Source: Cichorium intybus (Eukaryota; Streptophyta; Magnoliopsida; Asterales; Asteraceae). From it: 64,000 nucleotides of DNA. Within the stretch, counting starts at the first letter, position 1. Every line of letters begins with the position of its first letter. Position numbers and translations under genes: made by a program. The stretch lies in the NCBI GenBank assembly GCA_023525715.1, contig CM042010.1, positions 62,593,229 to 62,657,228 of the forward strand, read 5' to 3'. The notes beneath the pieces are model-generated. The model ran no database searches. It was not told the origin of the DNA and was given only the letters and a program-made list of their open reading frames with translations. Below, piece by piece: positions 24,458 to 36,236 of this stretch.

Positions 24458-24853
24458 CCTCCCATTTTACAAAAACTAGGAAGAATAAACAACCACAAAC
24501 TGAATACACGACCTAGATTTTGACTAGTCAATATTTGGTTGAATTTCCTAAAATTCCCCCAACTTAAAGAGCCTTAGCATATTTTTCAGCATTTATCCAG
24601 TTTTTTTCGAAAACCTTTCAATAGTATGACTTCCACGTATGACATCTGATTTTTTCCTCCTATTTTACAAAAACCAGGAAGAATAAACAACCACAAACTG
24701 AATACACGACCTAGATTTTGACTAGTCAATATTTGGTTGAATTTCCTAAAATTCCCCCAACTTAAAGAGCCTTAGCATATTTTTCAGCATTTATCCAATT
24801 TTTTCGAAAACTTTTCAATAGTATGACTTCCACGTACGGCATCTGATTTTGCA
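24458..24853. repeat. 198-bp tandem duplication
   Basis: Bases 24458-24655 and 24656-24853 are near-identical and head-to-tail, both starting CCTCC[C/T]ATTTTAC. The left LTR copy at 20690-20900 has only one unit, so the duplication is specific to the right copy. Confidence 0.85.
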
Positions 24854-24938
24854 AACTTTATGTCCTTGGAAAGGTGGGAACAAGACTTACAACTTCCCCT
24901 ACTGAGTTGAGTCTGAATACATCCAAATTGTTAGATAC

Positions 24939-25935
24939 TAACGACGCCTAGTAATATCAAGTATTATAGTCGTCTTTTAGCTATGTTTTGGATTAAATAT
25001 ATGTCTTAAATTGGCTAATATCACTTACTTTTGTGCCAAAGTGCTTGGAAATGTATTTAGTGTAAATGCAGGGGTTTTAGTGCAATTCTGGAGAAGTTAT
25101 GGAGCAAAAGGGGCAAGAAGACAAATCAGGAATATATAGCGTCGCTATCTCGCGACTGGATAAAATCTCTGTTTTTGAATTTCAAACTCCGAGATTTCGG
25201 GTTCGGGACGACATGTGTGACGCGGGAAGACCTTGGCCGCGACTCGGGAACCCTAATTTCGCACCATTATAAATACCGGAGTCCCGTCCGACTATTAGAG
25301 CATCCCAGGACACGAAGGAGGGATCCGAAGGCACAATTTCGTCAGTTTTTTAGTGGGAATCAGCATTTTGGTTAGTAATTTAGTTTTTCTCTTGTTTTAT
25401 CAACTCGGTATCGAGGTATTCCATAATCGGGATTTCCCTCGATTACTCGATGTTTGTTTGGATTTATAGTTTCTGATTTCAGTAGTGAACAGTTGGTAGT
25501 AGATCTGGATTTGATTGTTTGAATGTTGGTTTGATTTGGATTTATAAAAGTTAATCATTCGGTTTGATGTTTATTTGTATTTTTCGGTATTGTTTCTGTT
25601 GAATGCTTGTTTGGATGTTTTGGGATTGGCATTGCTTCTGATTTTTCTGGAATTTAATTCTGGAATCAGTAAGCAATCTTAGGTTAGAACTTGGTTTAGT
25701 TTAGAGTAGTTTATGTTTAGTTTGGATTTTGGACTTTGTTTGGATATTGTCTTTTTCGTGTGTTTTTAGGAAAGTAGAAACAATACCGCTGACTGTAGAG
25801 TGACACTACAGTTGGTAATCTGTCGTTCTATCTTAACCACCAAACTCATGCGGATCGACCCTTGCTACCGCTATACTAGTGTGTGTGAGGTTTTTATTTT
25901 CTTATTTTTGACCGCACGACGACTTAGGCGTGTCA
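24939..25935 (+). mobile_element. 5' LTR of the Athila-type element
   Basis: A 997-bp LTR ending TGTCA, followed after 5 bases by the PBS. A small frame at 25175-25375 is also found in the right LTR (29807-30013) and looks incidental. Confidence 0.9.
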
Positions 25936-25940
25936 AATTT

Positions 25941-25958
25941 TGGCGCCGTTGCCGGGGA
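25941..25958 (+). promoter_or_regulatory. Primer binding site, Athila/Tat type
   Basis: TGGCGCCGTTGCCGGGGA, complementary to a tRNA 3' end (tRNA-Asp type by family knowledge). Confidence 0.85.
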
Positions 25959-26052
25959 GTTGTGCGCTTAGGATAGACGATCAGTAGGTTTGTTTCTGAC
26001 TTTTGATGTTTGATTTTTAGTTTTTAATTTTTTGTATGTGTACGTCCTCACA

Positions 26053-27016
26053 ATGGGCGATTACATGTACCCGGGTCAATACACGTGTTATGCTGGCCCG
26101 GTTTATTACAATAACAACCAGTAGAACCAAGGTCGAGGACCTCCACGATAGCAACAACATAGCAATCAGTGGCGAGGACAACGGTATCAGCTCTACAATA
26201 ACGGTAATTTCGTTCCTCCACTTTACTTTGCACTACCGATTGGGCAGTCAGTTGCATCGCACTTCCAATCGCGAAAGTATGATGAGGCATCACCTATATT
26301 TTTTTCCTGAAAATCTAGATTGTCAGGTAGAGATTGGGCCAGAGTTGTTAGGTGTGTTGCCTAAATTTAGGGGTCATAAGCATGATAATCCTTATAATCA
26401 TCTTCACAAGTTCTTAGATATAGCCAATGTGAACATCCCTAGAAATGTTGATAGGAATATCGTTAGGCTTAAGTTGTTTCCGTTCACACTCAAGGATAAG
26501 GCACATTATTGGTTCATGTCGCTGCCAGCCAATAGTATCACTACTTGGAAGCAGTTGAGGACGTGGTTCTTGCAGGAGTTTTACCCTGCAAGCAAGACGA
26601 TTGAAGTAAGAAGAGATATAGAGGAGTTCCAGCAAAAGCCCAGGGAAGCATTCTATGATGCTTTCGAGAGATTGAATGAGCTGTTGTGCTCATGTCCACA
26701 CCACGAGTTTCCACGATGGCAGTTGGTCACGATATTCTACAACGGTGTCGACAGTATGAGCCAGGCCATGATTAATGCATCATTTGGAGGGACAATTATG
26801 CTGCAAGACAACAAAACGACATGGAGGTTCTTGGAGCAACTCAACAATGGATCCAAGTTCAATCATTTAGCAAGGAAGACAAACAACATCTCATTGGTGA
26901 CAGCAGTAGATATCGATAACGACGGGAAGAAAGAGGTGAAGAATGAGATCGGTGCCCTTAGCAGGAAGCTTGATACATTATTGGGCACCGTGCAGCAAGG
27001 ACCACCAAATCATTAG
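26053..27016 (+). pseudogene. Athila-type gag, frameshifted
   Basis: The Gag start is probably ATG 26053 (MGDYMYPGQY), whose frame has two stops within 100 bp. Near a T-run at about 26295 the coding shifts to the frame that stays open to 27016. The body is a retrotransposon Gag domain: LLGVLPKFRGHKHDNPYNHL, then LKLFPFTLKDKAHYWFMSLP, then TWFLQEFYPASKT and a YDAFERLNELL region. No zinc knuckle is seen before the stop. Gag would form the particle and package RNA. The shift and stops make this copy defective. A continuous frame from 26036 exists, but its first ~85 residues are out of the gag frame. Confidence 0.85.
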
Positions 27017-29568
27017 CAGCACGGTCAACAAGAACAAAGACCACAAGAGGTTAGTCAAGCGTATGATCAAGTGCAATACCACAACAACAACCGACAACAT
27101 AATTGTGCTGATGTGAACGACCAAAATTTGGGATTTCTGCCAAACTCGCCAGAAACGGAGGTGAGTGATTTTAATACCAATAATACGGTATGTGAACATG
27201 CATCACCTGAACATGTGATGGAAGGGAATACACCTTGGGAAAATCAAGAGAACACTGAAATGGTTGAAATGGTTGCTGAGGAGTAGGTGGTAGATGACAA
27301 TATTACCCCTGACTCAACAACTTTTGATGTTTTTGATAATGTTAATAATGTTGATCCGGTGATGAGTGAATCTATACCATCACCATATAATTTGGTCGAA
27401 AAGGACATTAAGGAGGGGGCTGTAATTGACAATACTAACCCCCACCCAACAGCTCCTGAAATTGTTGAAATTGTTGACGCTTTTGAAATTCAAGATCTGG
27501 TGATGAGTGAATCCATACCATCACCAGACAACGTGATCGAAACGGTTGTCGAGGAAGGGGGCGTAGATGACAATACCACCCCTGACCCAACAATTTTTGA
27601 AAATTTTGAACATTTTAAGAGTTAAGCTCTGGTGATGAGTGAATCTATCCCATCACCGGATAGAACTAGTCGCTCACTCTTGGTACCGATCCACCTGTTG
27701 GACGATGACCAAGAAGATGATGACAATGATGTGGTCTTTGAAAATAATAAACACAATTTTAGCGCCACTCATGACCCATTAATGAATGAATAATTAGATG
27801 TGATCAATACCATCGATGATGATATACGGGAGCATATCAATATTATGCCCTCCGATCCATTCGATTGGAAAATTTTTATTGGCACTGCAGACAAAAATCG
27901 CAATGTGCAGACAACACGCAATACGAAAGCAGCAAACGAGGCGCAAAACAATTACTGTGAGCGACACTGGGTGCGCTCAAAGTCAAGTCGGTGATATTGA
28001 AGAGACACCGAAGGAAGGATTGAGCTTGGAGGTTTAAAGTCACTTCTAAGCATTCACGCGAAATAATCAGAAAACGGCAACCGGGCAGCAACAGCAGAAT
28101 CGGTAAACCATTTGACCCGGGAAAATTGGAGTATGGAATCAACGAAGGGACGGTGGTGACTGGAAATTCAGTGGAGACAAATGGCGTACGACCCACCGTA
28201 TCCACAGAAAGACGGTCCAGCTAAAAGACCGAGCAAAGAAGCGTTTTCAGGAGGCAACCCGATTTTCGATAAGTATTTTTATTTTTATTTCCATTTTTAT
28301 TTTTGGTCAAAATATCATTGAAGATAATCATTGTTAAGTGCGATACGGTATGACCTAAGTGTGGGGTGAGCATGAGGGATTCAAAAGGAAAAACAAAACA
28401 ATGTACGCATGCGCCGCCAACACCATTAAACCGCAACGCGGGTTGAGGAGAGACTCGATGCACAGGGGCTTTCCGCGCATACTCGCGACGCGGACATCTT
28501 CATTTGGCGCTGCGGACTTTCAACTTTGGTCGATGGACACTGGATCTCATAGCATTTACGCGTCGCGGCCTTGACACTTCGGCGTCGTGGAGACAGGGAA
28601 TCAGCAAGGCTAACAACTTGCAATATATAATCTTCTTTTGTGTATTTTGCAATTTTTAATATGTTTGTTAGTATCTTGCCAAATTGTGATTGCTGCACCA
28701 ACTGAGGGAGTTGCATAACGTAAGTGTGGGGTCATTGTACCCCTGACTTGCATCATGCTGGCGTGTTTACTGCTGCGCCCTGACTCTTGGATTTCATCGA
28801 GACGACGCACATGACCGACACTGTTACAGTATGATCACGACAATCAAGCAATTCGCCGTTCAAATGGGTAACTCTTTCTCCCTTGTTTTGAATTATTTTG
28901 TACAAAGAGAACGTTGTACGATTTTAAGTGTAGGGTGTGGACGGTCGAAAGAGTCGTTTTTGAAATTTTTGCGGGAAAAGAGTCATTTTCAAAAATTTTA
29001 GCAATTTTTCAAAAATTTTAAGAGATTGTAATTTTGAAACGAATAGTTTGTGAATGTTATAGCAGTGGTATTTTTAAAAGAAATAATATTTAGTTGTTAT
29101 CATGCTATGAGTTTAGTCAAATAAGTTGAGTTTTAGGAGTTAGAAGATTGGAGTATTTTAGGATTGGAATTTAAGAAGGGACTGTCAATCAGTGGCCTTT
29201 GTTGTTCGAGCCGGTAGGTCCGAAAAGGGTGGCCTCGAAGAGGCACTTATGCACCTTACCACCAAAGATCGTCTGGTTTGGGATGGTATTTCTGAAAGCT
29301 CGTTACACAGAAAACAACGAAAGTCATGGACAGTTCTTTAACGACCTTTAGAATCTGGATGAGTAAGTTTGCATTTGCATATCGAAAATTTGTAATCAAG
29401 GGTTCTCTAGAAAGCCGTGAATTCCAAAGGATATTCTGGTTATGTTTACAAAAACTATTCCAATCTAACTCTGGAAACAATAAGCTTTGAAATTGAACAC
29501 ATTCAAAAATGTTTGAGTCTTAGTTAAAATCTTTTAAAAACTCTCTTGCTTGGGGACAAGCAAGGCAC
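27017..29568 (+). other. Non-autonomous interior lacking pol, with coding-phase repeats
   Basis: No pol domains are seen. From 27287 to 27790 the gag frame family continues with stops as an acidic Ser/Pro/Asp region containing tandem repeats. After 28100 the DNA is non-coding. Three extra PPT-like AAGTGTGGGGT / AAGTGTAGGGT blocks lie at about 28357, 28722 and 28929. Confidence 0.6.
27290..27660 (+). repeat. In-phase repeat encoding VMSESIPSP units
   Basis: Units with core TGATGAGTGAATC start at 27360, 27501 and 27633, spaced 141 and 132 bp (47 and 44 codons). The encoded core is VMSESIPSP followed by an acidic spacer with DDNTTPDP. Spacing in multiples of three suggests it spread while translated. 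Confidence 0.8.
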
Positions 29569-29582
29569 AAGTGTGGGGTGTT
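29569..29582 (+). promoter_or_regulatory. Polypurine tract of the Athila-type element
   Basis: AAGTGTGGGGTGTT immediately before the right LTR TGACGACG, preceded by the Athila-typical TTGGGGACAAGCAAGG-like sequence. Confidence 0.75.
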
Positions 29583-30573
29583 TGACGACGCCTAGTAATA
29601 TCAAGTATTATAGTCGTCTTTTAGCTATGTTTTGGATTAAATACATGTCTTAAATTGGCTAATATCACTTACTTTTGAGTGCTTGGAAATATTTTTAGTG
29701 TAAATGCAGGGGTTTTAGTGCAATTCTGGAGAAGTTATGGAGCAAAAGGGGCAAGAAGAGAAATCAGGCATAGATAGCGCCTCTATCTCGTGACTGGATA
29801 AAATCTTTGTTTTTGAATTTCAAACTCCGAGATTTCGGGCTCGGGACGACACACGCGACGCGGGAAGACCTTGGCCGCGACGCGGGAACCCTAATTTTGC
29901 ACCATTATAAATACCTGAGTCCGATCCGACTATTAGAGCATCCCGGGACGCGAAGGAGGGATCCGAAGGCACAATTTCATCAGTTTTTCAGTGGGAATCA
30001 GCATTTTGGTTAGTAATTTAGTTTTTCTCTTGTTTTATCAACTCGGTATCGAGGTATTCCACAATCGGGATTTCCCTCGATTACTCGATGTTTGTTTATA
30101 TTTATAGTTTCTAATTTCAATAGTGAATAATTGGTAGTAGATCTGGATTTGATTGTTTGAATGTTGGTTTGATTTGGATTTATAAAATTTAATCATACGG
30201 TTTGATGTTTATTTGCATTTTTCGGTATTGTTTCTGTTGAATGCTTGTTTGGATGTTTTGGGATTGGCATTGCTTCTGATTTTTCTGGAATTTACTTCTG
30301 GAACCAGTAAGCAATCTTAGGTTAGAACTTGGTTTAGTTTAGAGTAGTTTATGTTTAGTTTGGATTTTGGACTTTGTTTGGATATTGTCTTTTTCGTGTG
30401 TTTTTGGGAAAGTAGAAACAATACCGCTGAGTGTAGAGTGACACTACAGTTGGTAATCTGTCGTTTTATCTTAACCACCAAACTCCTGCGGATCGACCCT
30501 TGCTACTGCTATACTAGTTAGTCGGTAATGTTTATTTTATTATTTTTGACCGCACGACGACCTAGGCGTGTCA
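29583..30573 (+). mobile_element. 3' LTR of the Athila-type element
   Basis: A 991-bp LTR, TGACGACGCC...GGCGTGTCA, flanked by GATAC. Confidence 0.9.
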
Positions 30574-30578
30574 GATAC

Positions 30579-31000
30579 ATGCCCCTAAACATGGGCACGT
30601 GGCCATTTTTATCACTTTTTGGCCAATTTGAAACCTTTCTAACTTATTCGTTATAACTTCAAATGACCTGAATCTTTTTCTTATATTATTGTTACATAAA
30701 ATACTACAAAAGTCTCCTTGATGACTTTTCTCCATTCCTTTTAGATTTTGAGATATTAATTTTTAAATTTTGACAATTATTTTCTCCACTTTTGTTCCCA
30801 ATTTTCAATTTTTACCTCCACGTCTTTAGAACAAATTCCTAAATGAAACAACACTTCATTATAACTTAATAAAAGGTCTTAACATATAAATTTCCATATT
30901 TTTACATTCTGCTGACCATTTTGCCATTGCATCTCAAAAGTAATATATGCAAGCTTTAAACTCTTAAATATCAATACACATATATTTATTTATTATCTTA
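30579..31000. other. No gene seen; likely continuation of the old gypsy LTR
   Basis: AT-rich non-coding DNA that was contiguous with 24930 before the Athila-type insertion, as the GATAC duplication shows. Confidence 0.45.
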
Positions 31001-31977
31001 TGTCAAATTTTAGTTGTTATAAGAAGGAAAGAAAGGGGGAGGGGAAAGAGAGAAAGAGGCAAAACCAACCACTCACAACTAGAAAAAACTTTGACATCTT
31101 TGCACGCAACCGTCAAGTAGTACTGAGCCCTCTACCGACCAAAATATGCTCGGGCAATTCCTCTGGGATCACTTGGAAACTATTCAAAGCTTTCACGACA
31201 TGCTGGTTATAAGGAAACAACTTAGGGATCTTATTGGAAACGTGCTCACACTGATAATACCCCTTGACCGACTTGAAACGAATTAACCCAAAGCCAACGA
31301 TCCTGCCAGTGTTTGGGCGAGTTCCAGTGCTTGGGAACCAACACATGAATACCCCGAAGAGAGTAAAAAGTATAATTATCTCCAGTAGCAGCAAATTGGA
31401 AATAATACTTGAAAATGAAGAAATCTGGAACGATACCTTGAGATGACATAACAACTCGAAAGCCACGATTTTATTAACAACATTAGGGGTCATAGATATA
31501 CCACATCCATTACGACGTAAAACTTCGTCAGTAAAGTCGCTAGTCGGGAGGTGATACCCGGCGACAAACGCCTTGACATAAACCCCACCTTATCGTCAGG
31601 CGGGCAAGAAATATTGGCTCCATCGACCGGGTATAATATGTTGTCTTCTGGTTGAAAGCCATAACATTCGGTAAGAAACTGCCTGTGCTCCTCCGTAAGC
31701 TCAACACCGATGATAATCGCTATAGAAAACCGATGAATAAGTCAATAAAGTAACGAAACAAAAACAGTATTGTGAAAAATAGGAAAGAGTAATTTGTAAG
31801 AGATGAAAGTGGTTTAAAAAGGAAACACAAACAAGCAAGAGATTCGAAAGATCACCATAATAACGAAAACTGACACATCTGGCACCACTCACATCAGCTG
31901 GAATAATAAATAACCCATAGAACCCTGAAGCAACAAATGTCGCTCTTACAAGTCTAGAGCATCATAGCTAGGCAACA
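31000..31977 (-). pseudogene. Gag-like fragment, putative gypsy-type transposase domain family
   Basis: Minus-strand pieces read ATFVASGFYGLFIIPADVSG (near 31945-31885). After a possible GTGATC...CTATAG intron come IIIGVELTEEHRQFLTECYG (near 31720-31660), VYVKAFVAGYHLPTSDFTDE (near 31580), FELLCHL (31460), PDFFIFKYYFQFAATGDN (31420) and FYSLRGIHVL (31370). The order and spacing recall the plant domain called putative gypsy type transposon (PF04195). A frameshift separates the 31493 and 31449 frames. The fragment ends near 31120. It was the target of the SIRE-type insertion. Confidence 0.5.
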
Positions 31978-31982
31978 CCAAT

Positions 31983-32490
31983 TGTTGAGAAATTTTGTGA
32001 TGAAGCGTTGACCCATCCGAAGTCCAACCCATGAAGAAAACCCCGAAGTGAATAAACAAGAGAAGACACCGAAGTCTAAAGACTCCGAAGTGCAATGCAT
32101 AGAGGATCCGAAGACCTTACAGTCTGTCATCTTGTCTTTTGTGTGCACGCGTATAGTACAATACGTGTTGCATGAATCTTCTATCCTATTGGCTAGTACA
32201 CTGATAGGATATTCTCTGTAAAAGATGTACTATTGGTATCACTGATTCAGTATAAATATCAGTGATACCATACCGTGTCGAGGGTGAGATTACGAGATTA
32301 ACTTACGAGAATTGTATATCTCCAAGATAGAAAACCCATTGTAAAACCAAGTTCTAATCAAATCATTCGGCACATGTTATTCATATTACTCTGTTCAATT
32401 AGCTTTGTTGCATTCTGATTGTGTGATTGATTGTGCTATTGATTGCATATCTATATTAGTTCATCTAATTTCATATTTCAAAACCCAACA
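31983..32490 (+). mobile_element. 5' LTR of the SIRE-type element
   Basis: TGTTGAGAAA...AAACCCAACA. TATA box TATAAATA lies at 32250-32257, inside a dyad (GGTATCACTGA...TCAGTGATACC at 32235-32269). Five CCGAAG motifs lie in the first 140 bp. Confidence 0.95.
32235..32269 (+). promoter_or_regulatory. LTR core promoter: TATA box in the loop of a perfect dyad
   Basis: GGTATCACTGA and its exact inverse TCAGTGATACC flank the sequence TTCAGTATAAATA. The same arrangement is in the 3' LTR at 45249-45283. The TATA box lies in the loop of a potential hairpin. Confidence 0.7.
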
Positions 32491-32492
32491 AG

Positions 32493-32504
32493 TGGTATCA
32501 GAGC
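32493..32504 (+). promoter_or_regulatory. Primer binding site (initiator tRNA-Met)
   Basis: TGGTATCAGAGC, two bases after the LTR end. Confidence 0.95.
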
Positions 32505-32650
32505 AAGTCAGCTCAAAAACTTGTTGATTGAGTTCAAATTTGTTTGCTTCAGTTCTAAATCTGAATCGATTCTCAGATTTAGTCTTCCGCATCTGTTGCA
32601 AATCTCTACCACCCGTTTTTACTGAAAAGATCCTGTTGAAATACATCAAG

Positions 32651-35600
32651 ATGACTGATTCCACAGCAACTTATGCTAATATGCTTAATTATGCCAACCT
32701 CATCGGTTCAGCAACGAAAGCCCCTGTTCTAGTAACTTCTTACTACGATTACTGGGTTGGTCGAATTTTACCTCATAGGACTGGACAAAGATCTATGGAG
32801 GTCTGTGACTGAAGGTCCACACACTGACATTGCTGGTCGATTCGTTGTTCCTGACGGAGAAGAAGCTGTTGTTCTTAATGCTGCAGATATGAAAAAGCTT
32901 GAAAACGACGAGAGAGCCATGCGCGAACTGAAAAGTGGCTTGGGTCCCGATGTCAGCCACCACATTGCTGATGCTAAATCTGCAAAAGAGATGTGGGACA
33001 ATCTCGAACTCCGCTTCGGAGGAGATAAAATTCTTCATACCAGCAAAGTTCAAGAGATTCTTGCAGACTTCGGAAACTTTAAACAAGAGGAAAATGAGTC
33101 CTTGGAAGCCTGCTATGAACGTTTGAGCAACATGATTTACACACTCGATAAATATGGAGAAACAAGAAGCCAACAAGAGATAAATATCAAATTTCTCTAC
33201 AGTCTTCGAAAGGAATGGAGACCAATCATGCTCATGGTCAAATCCTATGAGAACATTGAGAAATACAAGCTGGCTGCCCTATACAATCTATTAAAATCAC
33301 ATGAACCCGATGTAGTAGGTCGAAGAAGTGAAATGGCTAGTTCTGGACCACTAGCTCTCGTATCAAAAGAAGAGGAAGAATCAAGTGATGAAGACATTGC
33401 TGCCTACATGGTAGATGATAATGGAGACACTGTTGCTCTCTATGCCGCCAACAATCGAAGATTCAAGAAACCATTCATCAAAAACAATTCTGGAAAGCCA
33501 TTTGTGAAAAACTTTAACAAATCAAACTTCAACTCCAAGCCCAAACCTGAAATATACACTCCGAAGGAGGATAACTTGAAACTGTCAACCCCGAAGCCAT
33601 CTGAAAAACCGGCTTCGGAGTTATCTAAAGAGAAGTCCGAAGAGAAGAAAATCTCAGGTGATTCTGGTTATGATTGCAATTATTGTCATGGCAAGAATCA
33701 TTTTGCAAAGGACTGCATGCTTCGAAAGCAAAACGAAAAGAAACCACAGATAAAGGACGAAGCCTATTACGCAAGAAAAATGGAGGAATTTAGAGTGAGG
33801 ACCAAAGACCTAGCCTTAATGGCTGCTGATGATCGTCAAGGATCATATCAAGTTTGGTCTTCTGATTCAGATGATGACGAAGTGAGAAAGCCATCTCATA
33901 GTGCTTTCATGGCCTATGATGTCGATAAGAGCTTTCTACAAGACACTTCGGAGAAGTTGAATGAAGAGAAGTGGATGCAGATTGAAGCAACTGCGGGTCT
34001 TGGGTTTATGACTTCGGAGAAACTGGAAACAACTGCTGCTGATACTCCGAAGACTTGGGATGAAGATTCCTCTGATGATGATGAGGAAGTGTGCTTGATG
34101 GCTAATGACAACCGGTTGACAATCCCAGAACAAGTATCAAAACTTCTTTCATCTTTTAAAATTCCTACTTCTCAATCTGCTCCCATTATAAATGAAATAA
34201 CTCGTGATTGTTCTGTCATGCATAAATTACTCATTGATGCCAAAAATAGGGAAATACTCAGTGAACAGGAGCTTCTAAGCTTAAGGGGGAGAGTAGAGAA
34301 CCTGAAGCTAGCATTAGAGAAATCTAATCTTAGAATCTCCTTGTTAGAAGAGAATAGAGAAAAATTTTTAAACAATCATGATGTAATCTTAAGACAGAGA
34401 AACATATTTTGTGAAACAGCCAAACGATTATATGCGCATATTACGAGAATTTATCATTCAGCCGATGTTTGTAATATCCAACATAGACAACTATTACCTT
34501 TTATTGAGTTTAAATTGAAAGAAGTCGATAGTATATCTTATGAATGCGAATCTATAGTATCAGGCTCCGAAGTTACTAATCCATCATATAAACATGGCCT
34601 GATATCTGTGAAAAAATAACTAACTGCTGATAAATTGTTGAAAATTTTGCCTCAAGAAATTCCAATCCTGAATAAGGCTGTACCTCAAATTGAAAAGGAT
34701 TCTGAAAGTGATTCGGACATGGAGGAGATTGACTGTTCATCTTTGATTTTGTTAAAATCATCCTCCATATCCGAATCAACCTCCGAAGACATCTCACAAA
34801 AGTCTTCGGTGGACAAAGGAAAAACAAAAATGATTTGTGAATCAAAAACTCTTGAAACCAAAGAACCTTCAAATATTAAACTTCAAATCACAGATGAATC
34901 TGTTTCTTACGATCAATATCTCAAGGATAATTCAAAAAGACTAGTCCATTTGGCTTGTATCTATCCTAAGGTTTCTTACTTCAAAAACTCAATCTTTGTA
35001 ACACCCGGTGGATTATCCTTAATTGATAACGAATTACAAAAACTTCTTGAAAAGGATAACTCTACAGTTACAAATGAAGGATTTTTCTCATCATCCAAAA
35101 TGGTTGAAAATGAAATTAATGAGAAAATGGAAGTAAAAGTGAATATAAGGAAACAAGAACTATACGGCCACAACGTATATAATCGTCTTTGTTTTGAAAA
35201 GGAGAAAGTGCCCGATAATTTATCACATTTGCTAAACCTCAAAAATGACGATCACATTTACATTAATCGAAACTACAAACAAATTCAAGTTGTGGAAAAA
35301 CCCACAGTTCCGAAGATGGATGTATTGGAATTAATGGAGTCTTGTGAAAGTGTTCCTTTTTCACTTAATCCCGAAAATGAAATTTCAAAATCAGAAGTTT
35401 CATATTTCAAAACTTTGACACAAAAACCCCAAATTTTGAAAAGACCACAAGTTCTACAAAAACCAAATTCAGCAGTGGTGATTTCAAAACCAACTCAAAA
35501 ACCCACTGTTGAAAATTCGAAAACAAAGCAAACCCTAAATCTTGTGAAAAGAAAAACTTCTTTTAGAAATTTGAAACAAAGTGAGGCAATTGCTTCCACT

Positions 35601-36236
35601 TCTGGTACAAAACCTGTTTGCTCAAAAATCTCAGAAGTTAAAAATCAAAATGAAAAACCATATTTTACACCAACGAAACCTAACTTTCCAAATCCTAAAT
35701 TTCAAAAACCGACGAAGAGAACATTTTCAAAGGGAAACAATTTGATAGATACATTCCACAAATGGCTGGACAACAATTTGGAAATGTTCAAGGATAAGAA
35801 TCTCTCATTAAATGACTTCAAATTGGCATACGAAGAGTATCTTTGTACCTCTACGTTGTGCAGCTCAATTTCAACAAAGTCAAAAACGGAAAAACTAAAA
35901 CAAAATTGGAAAAGAAATGACTTGTAAGAAAACTTAACTGCAAAAACAAAAACTTCAAAATCTTCCAATTCCTCTAAATCAAAATATTCCATTCAAAAAT
36001 GGGTTCCGAAGTCTGTCATTTTGTCAGTCACTTCGGACTCATCATTTTTAGCTACAAACTCTTTGGAATCCTGCTCAAATACTTCGGAATCATGCTCATC
36101 ACATGAGGCTTCGGAGAATTTGATTAATTTAAATGCAAATGAAATTTCTGAAGAGGCCGTAGAAAAATGGATTCAATAATCATTCGCTTACCCTGAGGAC
36201 CCAAGATTGATTGGGTACCAACTCCTTCTTGATTGA
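32651..36236 (+). pseudogene. SIRE-type gag, long, with frameshift and stops
   Basis: The start is ATG 32651 (MTDSTATYAN). A frameshift near 32757 moves the coding into the frame used by the rest of gag-pol; Gag residues follow (FYLIGLDKDLWRSV, then the UBN2-like LEACYERLSNMIYTL). The CCHC zinc knuckle CNYCHGKNHFAKDC is at 33675-33716. A Lys/Ser-rich, partly coiled-coil region of about 850 residues (for example 34240-34360) separates it from protease. The same frame carries stops at 34617, 35925, near 36177 and near 36235. Each is one C-to-T change away from a sense codon or lies in a poorly conserved stretch. Gag normally assembles the particle and packages the RNA. Confidence 0.88.

Larger units (their letters stand above)
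20487..24930 (-). mobile_element. Old gypsy LTR material, minus strand
   Basis: A segment starting TTGACCAATAATAGTCACC at 20487 recurs at about 24205, covering 20487-20990 and 24205-24930. The part 22850-24070 on the minus strand matches 890-1920 on the plus strand in order: a GTGAGTACATGT donor-like site, a GTGAAGTAGA block and a CTCACGAGACATC block. I read this as two long LTRs of one minus-strand family with about 1.5-2 kb between them. Frames here (20353-20673, 24213-24479) are Pro-rich and unrecognised. Exact LTR borders could not be fixed. Confidence 0.45.
24939..30573 (+). mobile_element. Non-autonomous Athila-type Ty3/gypsy element
   Basis: LTRs lie at 24939-25935 and 29583-30573, running TGACGACGCC...AGGCGTGTCA (the left copy starts TA instead of TG). 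The target duplication is GATAC on both sides (24934-24938, 30574-30578). The PBS TGGCGCCGTTGCCGGGGA is at 25941-25958, a type typical of Athila/Tat elements. The purine tract GTGTGGGGTG precedes the right LTR. The interior has gag but no protease, reverse transcriptase, RNase H or integrase. The LTRs differ by substitutions and a 6-bp indel near 25035, so the insertion is older than the SIRE-type one. Confidence 0.9.

Noticed and set aside
26036..26290. N-terminal 85 residues of the open frame before the Athila gag
   Set aside because: The gag-like N-terminus lies in another frame from 26053; this part is an out-of-frame overlap.
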